Below are positions 24,223-31,897 of a stretch of DNA of 64,000 nt, piece after piece. The notes beneath the pieces are model-generated. The model ran no database searches, was not told where the DNA came from, and was given only the letters and a program-made list of their open reading frames with translations. The stretch's first letter is position 1, and each line of letters begins with the position of its first letter. The stretch spans positions 930,001 through 994,000 of the forward strand of contig CAVQGM010000002.1 in NCBI GenBank assembly GCA_963712065.1. The letters run 5' to 3'. The translations under genes were made by a program, and so were the position numbers. This stretch comes from CAVQGM01 sp963712065 (GTDB taxonomy: Bacteria > Actinomycetota > Acidimicrobiia > Acidimicrobiales > Acidimicrobilacustridaceae).

Positions 24223-24798
24223 CCGCTCCCGCCCGCCCCCGCCGTCGTCGTGTGGGTCGACGGCGGTCTGACGGAGGGCCTCGTACCGCCGGTGGGCGCC
24301 CAAGTAGGTCATGGCCGAGGCCAATCGGTCGAGGTCGTGTTTGAGGTACCCCAGGGCCACGTTGCACGAGAAGCAGAGCAACCCCCGCACCCGCCCGGTG
24401 TCGTGATCGTGGTCGACGTGCAGCAACGTCTTCTGCGGGGGCTGCTCGCAGATGGCGCACAGACCACCCTGGCGCTCGAGCATGGCGTCGTACCGTTCGG
24501 GGGTGATGCCGTACTTGTCCTTGAGGTACCACCTCCGCCAGGCGCGCTTGTGGTTGTCGCTCGTGCGGTACTCGGCCTTGTAGGCGTCGTACCGGTCGCG
24601 GTTCTGTTCGATCCAGCGCGCGGTCCGCCGGCGGGCCGCCTCGAGCAACTCGGGATTCGCGTCCCTGCGGGCCTTGGCCTTCGCCTGGAAGCAGGCCTTG
24701 CAGTCCCCGCGGCGCCCGTCGACGCACCCGGCGGCGGCATAGAAGTCATCGAGCGGCTTGGAGAGGCCGCACACCAGACAGGCCTTGGTCTCGTCCAC
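24220..24798 (-). CDS. Recombination endonuclease VII-like HNH protein
   Basis: The 192-residue product matches the endonuclease VII group. It opens with a zinc-binding set, CLVCGLSKPLDDFY then CKACFQAKAKA, followed by a basic helical arm. The C-terminal nuclease core has CAICEQ, LHVDHDHDTGRVRGLLCFSCN, where the HVDHDH histidines and two CxxC pairs build the metal site. T4 endonuclease VII resolves branched DNA; the cellular role of this relative is unknown. It lies between prcB and pup on the same strand. A similarly placed gene exists in some other actinobacterial proteasome clusters, from memory, so the association may be meaningful. Confidence 0.85.
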   Translation of the reverse strand: MDETKACLVCGLSKPLDDFYAAAGCVDGRRGDCKACFQAKAKARRDANPELLEAARRRTARWIEQNRDRYDAYKAEYRTSDNHKRAWRRWYLKDKYGITPERYDAMLERQGGLCAICEQPPQKTLLHVDHDHDTGRVRGLLCFSCNVALGYLKHDLDRLASAMTYLGAHRRYEALRQTAVDPHDDGGGGRER

Positions 24799-24842
24799 CC
24801 CCGGATCATCCCGGAACGGGGTGACGAGAACATGCTTGTCGC

Positions 24843-25037
24843 TTACTGGCCACCCTTCTGCACGTAGCTTTTCACGAAGTCCTCGGCGTTGGTCTCGAGG
24901 ACGTCGTCGATCTCGTCCAACAGGTCGTCGAGCTCGGCCTTGATCTTCTCGCCTCGCTCGGTGGACGCCGGGGCCTCCTCGACCTCGGCCTCGTCCCGCT
25001 CCCGAACCGGCTTCTTGATCTGCTCTCGCTCAGCCAT
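24843..25037 (-). CDS. pup: Prokaryotic ubiquitin-like protein Pup
   Basis: The 64-residue product ends with DFVKSYVQKGGQ, the diagnostic Pup C terminus. Because the last residue is Gln, Dop must deamidate it to Glu before PafA can ligate it. The middle (KIKAELDDLLDEIDDVLETNAEDF) is the Mpa-binding helix-forming region, and the N terminus is charged and disordered. A GAGGTGA element lies about ten bases before the ATG. It follows dop by 28 bases. Confidence 0.97.
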   Translation of the reverse strand: MAEREQIKKPVRERDEAEVEEAPASTERGEKIKAELDDLLDEIDDVLETNAEDFVKSYVQKGGQ

Positions 25038-25065
25038 GGGGCCCTGTCACCTCTGGGGGGGGTTG

Positions 25066-26577
25066 CTACGAACCGAGCCTCTCGAGGAGGTCGGAGGAGG
25101 TGTCGCACTCCGCCACCAACGTACCCACGTGGGCCTCGGTTCCGCGTGACGGTTCCATCATCGGCACCCGGCGCAGGGGGTCGCGCCCGATGTCGAACAC
25201 CAGCGAGTCCCAGTTGGCGGCCACGATGTCGTCGGGCCACTTCTGGAGGCACTTGCCCCGGAAGTACGCCCGGGTGTCGGTCGGCGGCTCGGTGGTGGCG
25301 GCCTCCACCTCGTCGTCGTCGGTGATCCGCTCGAGGCCGACGCGGTCGGCGAGCGAGCGCTCGGGACGGAGGTCGTGGTACTGCAGGTCCATCGCCGCCA
25401 GGCGGGCGTCGTCCCACCGCAGTCCGTGCCGCTCCCGGTAGCCGTCGATCAGACGGTGCTTGGCGATCCAGTCGACCTGCGACGCCAGCGAGCGGGGGTC
25501 GGTCTCGAGGGCGGTGAGCACCGCCTCCCAGCGGCGCAGCACCTCGGCCCCCACCTGCTCCCCCACCGGCTCGAGCCCGTGCTCCTCGGCGTACTTGCGG
25601 GCCCGGTCGAGGTACTCCCACTGCACGTCGAGGGCGGTGATGGTGGAGCCGTCGACCAGCTCGAGGGGCTCGCGGAGGCTGAGGTCGTACGACACCCGCC
25701 GCATGGCGGCGACCGGCGCGTTGAACACGAAGTCGCGGGAGAGGTAGTCGTCTTCGACCATGGCCAGCACGAGGGCGGTGGTGCCGACCTTGAGGAAGGT
25801 GGCGACCTCCGACAGGTTGGCGTCGCCCACGATCACGTGCAGGCGACGGTACTTCTGGGCGTCGGAGTGGGGCTCGTCGCGCGTGTTGACGATCGGGCGC
25901 TTGAGCGTGGTCTCGAGCCCGACCTCCTCCTCGAAGAAGTCGGCGCGCTGGGTGAGCTGGAAGGGCACGTCGACCGACGTGAGCCCCGGGGCCTCGGTGC
26001 CCACCTTGCCGGCGCCGGTGAACACCTGGCGGGTGATGAAGTGGGTCATGGCGTGGGTGACGATGCGCCCGAACGGCACCTGCCGGTCCATCAGGTAGTT
26101 CTCGTGGCAGCCGTAGGAGTTACCCTTGCCGTCGGAGTTGTTCTTGTAGACGACGATCTCCTGACCCTCGGGCAGGATCCGCTTGGCGGCCTCCATCGAC
26201 CGGCGGAGGATCACCTCCGCCGCCCGGTCGAACACCACGATCGACCGGGCATCCGCGCACTCCGGCGTCGACAGCTCGGGATGGGCATGGTCGACGTAGT
26301 AGCGGGCGCCGTTGGTGAGCACGGCGTTCACCAGGTGCGTCTCGACCTCGGGCGCCAGCGATCCCGGCGACGGCAACCCGCGGGCGTCGTTGCCGGGCGA
26401 CTCGTCCTCGAAGTCCCAGCCCACCTTGGGGGTGGCGGGACGCCCCTGCTCGCGCGTGCGCTCGTTGATGTAGGCGTTGATCAGCATCGACGAGGCGGCG
26501 ATGGGGTTCGACTCGGCCGCGCCCCGCAGGACGATGCCGAACTCGGTCTCGACCCCGCAGATCTTCCCGATGGCCAC
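25066..26577 (-). CDS. dop: Pup deamidase/depupylase Dop
   Basis: A 503-residue PafA homologue. The N terminus MAIGKICGVETEFGIVLRG and the segment ARYYVDHAHPELSTPEC hold the metal and nucleophile region, while NNSDGKGNSYGCHENYL and PIVNTRDEPHSDAQKYRRLHVIVGDANLSE match the shared core. It differs from PafA by the insert after residue 40 (the Dop loop, including PATPKVGWDFEDESPG), which marks Dop. It deamidates the Pup glutamine and removes Pup from substrates. The GTG at 26577 sits six bases after TAAGGT. Confidence 0.96.
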   Translation of the reverse strand: MAIGKICGVETEFGIVLRGAAESNPIAASSMLINAYINERTREQGRPATPKVGWDFEDESPGNDARGLPSPGSLAPEVETHLVNAVLTNGARYYVDHAHPELSTPECADARSIVVFDRAAEVILRRSMEAAKRILPEGQEIVVYKNNSDGKGNSYGCHENYLMDRQVPFGRIVTHAMTHFITRQVFTGAGKVGTEAPGLTSVDVPFQLTQRADFFEEEVGLETTLKRPIVNTRDEPHSDAQKYRRLHVIVGDANLSEVATFLKVGTTALVLAMVEDDYLSRDFVFNAPVAAMRRVSYDLSLREPLELVDGSTITALDVQWEYLDRARKYAEEHGLEPVGEQVGAEVLRRWEAVLTALETDPRSLASQVDWIAKHRLIDGYRERHGLRWDDARLAAMDLQYHDLRPERSLADRVGLERITDDDEVEAATTEPPTDTRAYFRGKCLQKWPDDIVAANWDSLVFDIGRDPLRRVPMMEPSRGTEAHVGTLVAECDTSSDLLERLGS

Positions 26578-26583
26578 GAGCCG

Positions 26584-26589
26584 ACCTTA
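26584..26589 (-). promoter_or_regulatory. -10 element (TAAGGT) before dop
   Basis: TAAGGT ends six bases upstream of the GTG at 26577, giving a leaderless start for dop and probably pup. Confidence 0.5.
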
Positions 26590-26633
26590 CCGGCGGCGGA
26601 CCGCCGCGACGGTGCTCTGGAGCGGGAGCGGGC

Positions 26634-28400
26634 TCAGAGGTACTGACCCGTCGCCACCCGCTCGATGGAACGCCCACCCCGCGTGGCCTCGTTGTCCCGC
26701 TTGACGAGCGTGCGCACGTAGATGATGCGCTCGCCCTTCTTGCCGGAGATCTTGGCCCAGTCGTCGGGGTTGGTCGTGTTCGGGAGGTCCTCGTTCTCCT
26801 TGTACTCCTGGTGGATCGACTCGATGAGGTCGTCCGCCCGGATGCCCTTGCGCTGCTCGGTGATGAAGCGCTTGATGGCGAGCTTCTTCGCCCGCCGCAC
26901 GATGTTCTCGATCATGGCGCCGGACGAGAAGTCCTTGAAGTAGAGGATCTCCTTGTCACCGTTCTGGTAGGTGACCTCGAGGAACTGGTTGGCCTCGTCG
27001 TCGCGGTACATCTCGGCGACGGTCTGCTCGATCATGGCCCGCACCGCCTTCTCGCGGTCACCGCCGCCGAGCAACCGCACCTCGTCGTCGTCGAGGGGCA
27101 GGTCGGAGGTGAGGTAGCGGCCGAAGATCTGGGCGGCGGCCTCCTCGTCGGGACGCTCGATCTTGATCTTCACGTCGAGCCGGCCGGGCCGGAGGATGGC
27201 GGGGTCGATGAGGTCCTCGCGGTTCGAGGCCCCGATGACGATCACGTTCTTGAGCGACTCGACACCGTCGATCTCGGCCAGCAGCTGCGGGACGATCGTC
27301 GACTCCATGTCGGAGCTGATGCCGGTGCCGCGGGTGCGGAACAGCGAGTCCATCTCGTCGAAGAACACGATGACCGGCCAGCCCTCCTCGCTCTTCTCCC
27401 GAGCCCGTTGGAACACGAGTCGGATCTGGCGCTCCGTCTCACCGACGTACTTGTTGAGCAGCTCGGGACCCTTGATGTTGAGGAAGTAGCTCTGACCCCG
27501 CTCGTCGCCGCTGACCTCGGCCACCTTCTTCGCCAACGAGTTGGCCACCGCCTTGGCGATGAGCGTCTTGCCGCAGCCGGGTGGGCCGTACAGCAGGATG
27601 CCCTTGGGCGCCGGAAGCTTGTGCTCGGCGAACAGGTCCTGGTGCAGGAACGGCAGCTCGACGGCATCGGTGATGAGCTCGATCTGGTCGTCGAGGCCAC
27701 CGACGTCGGCGTAGCTCACGTCGGGCACCTCCTCGAGCACGAGCTCCTCGACCTCGGGTCGGGGCAGCTTCTCGATCAGCAGGCCCGAACGGGCGTCCAT
27801 GAGCACGGAGTCGCCGGCCCGGACCCGCTGCCCGACCATGTGGTCGGCCAGCTCGGCGACGCGCTCCTCGTCGGCGCGGCCGACGATCATCGCCCGACGA
27901 CCGTCCTCGAGGAGCTCTTTGAAGGTGACCACCTCCCCCGTGAGCTCCGGGCTGCGGGCCATGACCACGTTGAGCGACTCGTTGAGCACGACCTCGACGC
28001 CCCGGATGAGCTCGTCGTCGGCGAGATCGGGGTGGACCGACACCCGCATCTTGCGGCCGCTGACGAACACGTCGACGGTGCCGTCGTCGTTCGCGCCGAG
28101 CAGGGTGCCGTACGCCGACGGCGGCTGCGTGAGCTTGTCGACCTCTTCGCGAAGGGCCGCGATGTGCTCCCGCGCCTCGCGCAGGGTGTAGGTGAGCTTC
28201 TCGTTCTGCGACACGGCCTGGGCCAGCTGGCCCTTCGTCTCGAGCAGTCGCTCCTCGAGCGTGCGGACCCGTTTGGGGGCGTCCTGCAGGCGACGACGGA
28301 GCGAGACGACCTCGTCCTCGAGGGTCTTCGCCTGGTCGCGCAGTTCGGTCATCTCCGCCTCGTAGGCGGTCAACCGGCGGTCGTACTCGGCCTGGTCGAT
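26634..28400 (-). CDS. mpa: Proteasome-associated AAA ATPase Mpa/ARC
   Basis: An AAA ATPase with the Mpa/ARC layout: an N-terminal coiled coil (about residues 1-90), two OB domains, then one AAA module with Walker A YGPPGCGKT, Walker B VFFDEMDS and an arginine-finger region. It ends GQYL, the penultimate-tyrosine tail that opens the proteasome gate. It unfolds pupylated proteins into PrcAB. The start is unusual. A TAGGGT -10 (28437-28432) and AGGAGG (28415-28410) point to translation at 28400, where the codon is ATC, nine bases after AGGAGG. The first standard in-frame starts are TTG at 28373 and ATG at 28352, which would cut the coiled coil. I give the ATC start on that evidence; it may instead be a base error. 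Confidence 0.9.
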   Translation of the reverse strand: MDQAEYDRRLTAYEAEMTELRDQAKTLEDEVVSLRRRLQDAPKRVRTLEERLLETKGQLAQAVSQNEKLTYTLREAREHIAALREEVDKLTQPPSAYGTLLGANDDGTVDVFVSGRKMRVSVHPDLADDELIRGVEVVLNESLNVVMARSPELTGEVVTFKELLEDGRRAMIVGRADEERVAELADHMVGQRVRAGDSVLMDARSGLLIEKLPRPEVEELVLEEVPDVSYADVGGLDDQIELITDAVELPFLHQDLFAEHKLPAPKGILLYGPPGCGKTLIAKAVANSLAKKVAEVSGDERGQSYFLNIKGPELLNKYVGETERQIRLVFQRAREKSEEGWPVIVFFDEMDSLFRTRGTGISSDMESTIVPQLLAEIDGVESLKNVIVIGASNREDLIDPAILRPGRLDVKIKIERPDEEAAAQIFGRYLTSDLPLDDDEVRLLGGGDREKAVRAMIEQTVAEMYRDDEANQFLEVTYQNGDKEILYFKDFSSGAMIENIVRRAKKLAIKRFITEQRKGIRADDLIESIHQEYKENEDLPNTTNPDDWAKISGKKGERIIYVRTLVKRDNEATRGGRSIERVATGQYL

Positions 28401-28409
28401 GGTGACCCA

Positions 28410-28415
28410 CCTCCT
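28410..28415 (-). promoter_or_regulatory. AGGAGG ribosome binding site of mpa
   Basis: A perfect AGGAGG with nine bases before the ATC at 28400. No ATG, GTG or TTG lies in frame within 30 bases. This site decides where mpa translation should begin and is the reason the noncanonical start is proposed. Confidence 0.65.
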
Positions 28416-28431
28416 GTGCGCGTCGTGGGCG

Positions 28432-28437
28432 ACCCTA
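28432..28437 (-). promoter_or_regulatory. -10 element (TAGGGT) before mpa
   Basis: TAGGGT predicts a transcript starting near 28425 with a leader of about 25 bases that contains the AGGAGG site. Confidence 0.45.
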
Positions 28438-28540
28438 CACGGAACCTTCGCGGACCACGACGGGCCGGCCGGTTGGGATTTGCCCTGGTCCGCCCCTGCG
28501 TAGCACGCTCCCGCGGCGTGGTCGCGGCACCCGTCGCGGC

Positions 28541-28582
28541 CGCCGGGAATTTCCCCAGAGATCCCCGGCTTTATTCCCGGCG
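28541..28582. repeat. 10-bp perfect inverted repeat in the mpa/ferredoxin divergent region
   Basis: The arms CGCCGGGAAT (28541-28550) and ATTCCCGGCG (28573-28582) are perfect inverted copies separated by 22 bases. Their centres lie 32 bases apart, about three helical turns. The left arm also belongs to an 11-base palindrome, GGGAATTTCCC (28545-28555). A possible -10 for the ferredoxin, TAGGCT, lies at 28589-28594, just right of the right arm. This looks like a paired operator. Confidence 0.6.
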
Positions 28583-28671
28583 TTGGGGTAGGCTGACCAC
28601 ACGCCGTCGGCCCCGACCACGGTTTGCGCCGGCGACGCCCCCGCATCACGACCCATGAGGTACAGGCGAAG

Positions 28672-28908
28672 ATGAAGGTCTGGATCGACCAGGATCTCTG
28701 CACCGGCGACGGCCTCTGCGAAGAGATCGCCCCCGACGTGTTCACCCTCCTCGACGACGGTCTGGCCTACGTCAAGGAAGGCGACAAGGTGTTCTCGAAC
28801 CCCGGTGGCGCCGAGGGCCTGGCCAACGTGCCCGCCGGGCAGGAGGAGGCGGTCATCGAGTCCGCCGAGGAGTGCCCCGGCGAGTGCATCTTCATCGAGA
28901 TCGAGTAG
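28672..28908 (+). CDS. Small ferredoxin (3Fe-4S or 4Fe-4S type)
   Basis: The 78-residue product starts MKVWIDQDLCTGDGLCEE and has the cluster ligands CTGDGLC, then ECPGECIFIE at the C terminus. The pattern with C-x5-C and a distant C-x3-C resembles the Fer4_15 ferredoxins that serve cytochrome P450s and similar oxygenases. The exact cluster cannot be fixed by reading. The ATG at 28672 fits the protein start; the site GAGG is 11 bases upstream, so it is weak. No redox partner gene lies beside it. Confidence 0.85.
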   Translation: MKVWIDQDLCTGDGLCEEIAPDVFTLLDDGLAYVKEGDKVFSNPGGAEGLANVPAGQEEAVIESAEECPGECIFIEIE

Positions 28909-28985
28909 GCGCTCGGCGCTGATCCGGCGTCGACCCGTGGCGCTTCGCCCGCCACCGCCTCGCGGCGCTGGGGTGGGCCGGGCAG

Positions 28986-30146
28986 TCAGTCCAGGCAGGG
29001 GCCGGTGTCGGCCCCCGTCAGCGGCTCGGCCAGCAGGTCCTCGACCTCCGAGGTGGCGAGGGCGTAGGCCACGTCGCCCCGGTCGCGTGCCACTGCGAAG
29101 GCGACGCCGATCACCGTGCCCGAGGGGTCGACGAGGGCCGAGCCGGAGTCTCCCGGCTCGAGCGACGAGGCAACCTCGAGCACCTCACGCTCGGTCAGGT
29201 CGGTGCCGTAGATGTCGCGACCGGTCGCGCTGATTCCCCGAGCCACCGAGAAGGGGGCGATCCGCAGCGACGCCCCTCCCGGGTGCCCGAACACGCCGCC
29301 CACGTCGCCCACGTCGGCGGCCGCCAACGGGAGGGCCGGACGGTCGAGGCCCGGGGCGGCGAGCACGGCGAGGTCCCTTCCCGGGTCGAACGCCACCACC
29401 TCGGCGTCGACCTCGTCGCCGTCGTCCAGCTGCAGCGTCGTCGTCGACTCCCCGGCAACGACGTGGGCGTTGGTCACCACCAGCCCGTCACCCACGACGA
29501 AGCCCGAACCGTTCTGGATCTGGCGGCACGCCAGGCCCTCCACCCTCACGACCGACCGCGCCACGCGCGCCGCGGTCGCCTGGTCGAGGCCGGTGCTGGC
29601 CGGGGGCGGACCGAGCTCGGGCGTGGGCCCGAGCTCGTCGAACACCTCGGGGAAGCGGTCCTCCCCCACCACCGAGCGCAGTGCCTGCACCGCGTCGGGC
29701 GGGTCGGGCAGTCGCTCGTCGAGCCCCTGGGCGATCGCCGAGGTCCGCACCTGGGTGGCCACCCACCCGGGCGTGTCGGCCAGCACCGGCAACAGGAGCC
29801 ACACGAAGGCGACCACGCCGGCGACGCCCGCCAGGGCCCCGAGGGCGCCGTCGACGGGACGGACCGCGCCGTCGTCGTCGCCCGGGCGCAGCCGGGCCCC
29901 GACGAAGAACCCGAGGGCCTGGCCGAGGAAGGCCCCGGCGGCGACGACACCGACGGCGATGAGGACGACCAGGGCGTCGTTCCGGGCGTCGAGGCCCTCC
30001 AGCACGTTCGGCAGCAGCCGGATGGCGAGGAACAGACCGAGGCCGAGCCCGATCCACGACACGACGCGGGTGACGAACCCGAGCCGGAAGCCACCGACGG
30101 CGGCCGAGACCGCCAGCACCACCAGCAGCAGGTCGAAGAGGTTCAG
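28986..30146 (-). CDS. MarP-like membrane serine protease (CvpA plus trypsin domain)
   Basis: The 386-residue product has four hydrophobic helices of the CvpA type (about residues 1-120), then a chymotrypsin-like domain with His228 in VVTNAHVV, Asp258 in DPGRDLAVL and Ser334 in PGDSGSAL. Cys207 and Cys384 match the disulfide pair near the start and end of the MarP protease domain. MarP keeps mycobacteria alive in acid and oxidative stress. The start codon appears to be CTG at 30146, 20 bases after trmI. No ATG, GTG or TTG exists upstream within the frame, and the next GTG at 30122 would delete half the first helix. Confidence 0.88.
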   Translation of the reverse strand: MNLFDLLLVVLAVSAAVGGFRLGFVTRVVSWIGLGLGLFLAIRLLPNVLEGLDARNDALVVLIAVGVVAAGAFLGQALGFFVGARLRPGDDDGAVRPVDGALGALAGVAGVVAFVWLLLPVLADTPGWVATQVRTSAIAQGLDERLPDPPDAVQALRSVVGEDRFPEVFDELGPTPELGPPPASTGLDQATAARVARSVVRVEGLACRQIQNGSGFVVGDGLVVTNAHVVAGESTTTLQLDDGDEVDAEVVAFDPGRDLAVLAAPGLDRPALPLAAADVGDVGGVFGHPGGASLRIAPFSVARGISATGRDIYGTDLTEREVLEVASSLEPGDSGSALVDPSGTVIGVAFAVARDRGDVAYALATSEVEDLLAEPLTGADTGPCLD

Positions 30147-30165
30147 CGCCGATCCCGCAGGCGAC

Positions 30166-30954
30166 TCAGCCGCCGAGCAGGCGGGCGTGGGTGAGGAAGC
30201 CGGTGTGGGCCACCATCCGGTGGTCGGGCCGCACCGCCTGGCCTTCGACGTGCCAGGTGCGGTGGAGGACCTCCAGCGTCTCGGCCAGGCCGAACGGATG
30301 GGCGTCGAGCGCCTCGCGCAGCCGCGTGGCCTGCAGGATCGACGGCGTGTAGGCGACGAGGATGCCCCCGGGACGCAGCGCCTGCCCGGCATGGTCCACC
30401 ACCTGCCACGGCTCGGGCAGGTCGAGCACCACGCGGTCGAGGTCGCGCTCGTCGATGCCCGCGTAGCAGTCACGCAGCTCGACCCGGTAGCGGGCCATCG
30501 CGTCCTCGCCCAGGAAGGCCGACACGTTGGCCTGCGCCCGGTTGGCGAAGTCCTCCCGGAGCTCGTAGCCGACGACCTCGGCCCCGGCCCGCAGGAGCGT
30601 CATCGACAGCGCACCGGAGCCCACGCCGGACTCGAGCACGCGCATGCCGGGCGCGATGTCGGCCAGCATCAGGATCGGGCCGAGGTCCTTCGGGTAGATG
30701 ACCTGCGCGCCACGGGGCATCTTCAGCACGAAGTCGGCCAGCGTCGGGCGCAGCAGCCGGTAGGGCGAGCCCTTGGTGGACCGCAGCAGCGAGCCGTCGG
30801 CGGCGCCGATGATCTCGTCGTGAGGGATGAACCCGGCGTGGGAGTGGAACTCGGCCCCGGCCTTGAGGGTGACGAGGTAGCGGCGACCCTTGTGGTCGAC
30901 CAGGAGCGCCTTGTCGCCGTCGGCCAGGGGCCGACCACTGGTCGGATCGGTCAC
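30166..30954 (-). CDS. trmI: tRNA (adenine-58-N1)-methyltransferase TrmI
   Basis: The 262-residue product has the TrmI N-terminal beta domain (KALLVDHKGRRYLVTL ... GFIPHDEIIG), followed by a SAM-dependent methyltransferase fold. Motif I is RVLESGVGSGALSM, motif IV is VVLDLPEPW, and the region PKDLGPIL is typical of the family. It methylates A58 in the tRNA T-loop. The GTG at 30954 overlaps the end of the ttuA-like gene (GTGA). A single-base insertion in that upstream gene hides the shared stop and would make the two look fused. Confidence 0.94.
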   Translation of the reverse strand: MTDPTSGRPLADGDKALLVDHKGRRYLVTLKAGAEFHSHAGFIPHDEIIGAADGSLLRSTKGSPYRLLRPTLADFVLKMPRGAQVIYPKDLGPILMLADIAPGMRVLESGVGSGALSMTLLRAGAEVVGYELREDFANRAQANVSAFLGEDAMARYRVELRDCYAGIDERDLDRVVLDLPEPWQVVDHAGQALRPGGILVAYTPSILQATRLREALDAHPFGLAETLEVLHRTWHVEGQAVRPDHRMVAHTGFLTHARLLGG

Positions 30955-31860
30955 GTCGCCGCCCGCGCCCGCACGGTCAGCCGACAGAACGCGCACTCGT
31001 CGGCCGTGGTCGGCGCCCCGCAGGACCGGCACGGGTGGAGCTGGTCGCGGTCGTCGTCGGCCGGGGAGCGGAAGCGGTCCGACCGCGCGGGCGAGGTAGC
31101 CGAAGTAGAAGTCGTGCTTGGTGCCCGGTGAGGCGACCTCGAGGGCGTTGAGCGCCTCCTTGTAGCCCAGGTGCTTGTTGCCCGCCGCCATCGGGCACTC
31201 CTCGACGATGTAGTCGATGCCACGGACGATGCAGTAGGCGGCCATCTCGCGCTCGCCGAGGCGCACGAGTGGCTTGACCTTGCGGGGGAAGCCGTGCTCG
31301 GCGGGCAGCACCGGTCGCTGCCGCCCGAGGTACTCGGTCTGCCAGCGCAGCACGTTGCCGAACAGCACGGCCGCCTCGTCGTCGAGGTTGTGGCCGGTGG
31401 CCACGACGTCGTAGCCACCGTCGAGCGCCGCCTTGTCGAACAGGTGCCGCTTGGACAGACCGCACGCCGAGCACGGCGCCCGCCGGGCGGCCCGTGCGCC
31501 GGTGGGGATGTCGAAGCCGTGCTCGTCGGGCAGGTCGACCTCGTGCAGGGTGAGACCGCGCTGCTCGGCGTAGGCCCGGGACCGGCGCCCCGACTCGTCG
31601 CTGTAGTCGCCGATGCCGAGGCCGAGGTAGAGGCCGTCGGCGTGGTATCCCAGCTCGACGAGGAGGTCCCAGAGGGCGAGGGAGTCCTTCCCCCCGGACA
31701 CGGCCACGAGCACGCGCTCGCCGTCGCCGATCATGTCGAAGTCGTGGATCGCCTTGGCCACCTGGTCGCGGCACAGGCGCAGGAAGTGCTCGGTGCAGAA
31801 GTTCGCGTTGTGACGCCTGATGTCGATGATGGCCGGCTCCCGGCAGACCCGGCACTTCAC
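30951..31860 (-). CDS. ttuA: TtuA-like tRNA 2-thiolation ATPase, frameshifted near its end
   Basis: The protein begins (GTG at 31860) MKCRVCREPAIIDIRRHNANFC with an N-terminal zinc ribbon, then the PP-loop VAVSGGKDSLALWDLL, the motif PCSACGLSKRHLF and a GHNLDDEAA segment, all typical of the TtcA/TtuA group. Near 31079-31080 the coding frame shifts by one extra base. The other frame continues with RFRSPADDDRDQLHP and the second zinc site CRSCGAPTTADECAFCRL, and stops at 30951. Without the extra base the protein is about 302 residues. TtuA thiolates U54 of tRNA using a ThiS-like sulfur donor; one lies 37 bases upstream. Confidence 0.85.
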
Positions 31861-31897
31861 CGCGTCCCCCGGTCCCCGCCGCTCGGGCGGACGGCCC

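Noticed and set aside
30166..31860. A fused TtuA-TrmI enzyme in one long frame
   Set aside because: The other frame has the expected TtuA end with a second zinc site and a stop overlapping the trmI GTG, so the fusion is produced by one extra base.
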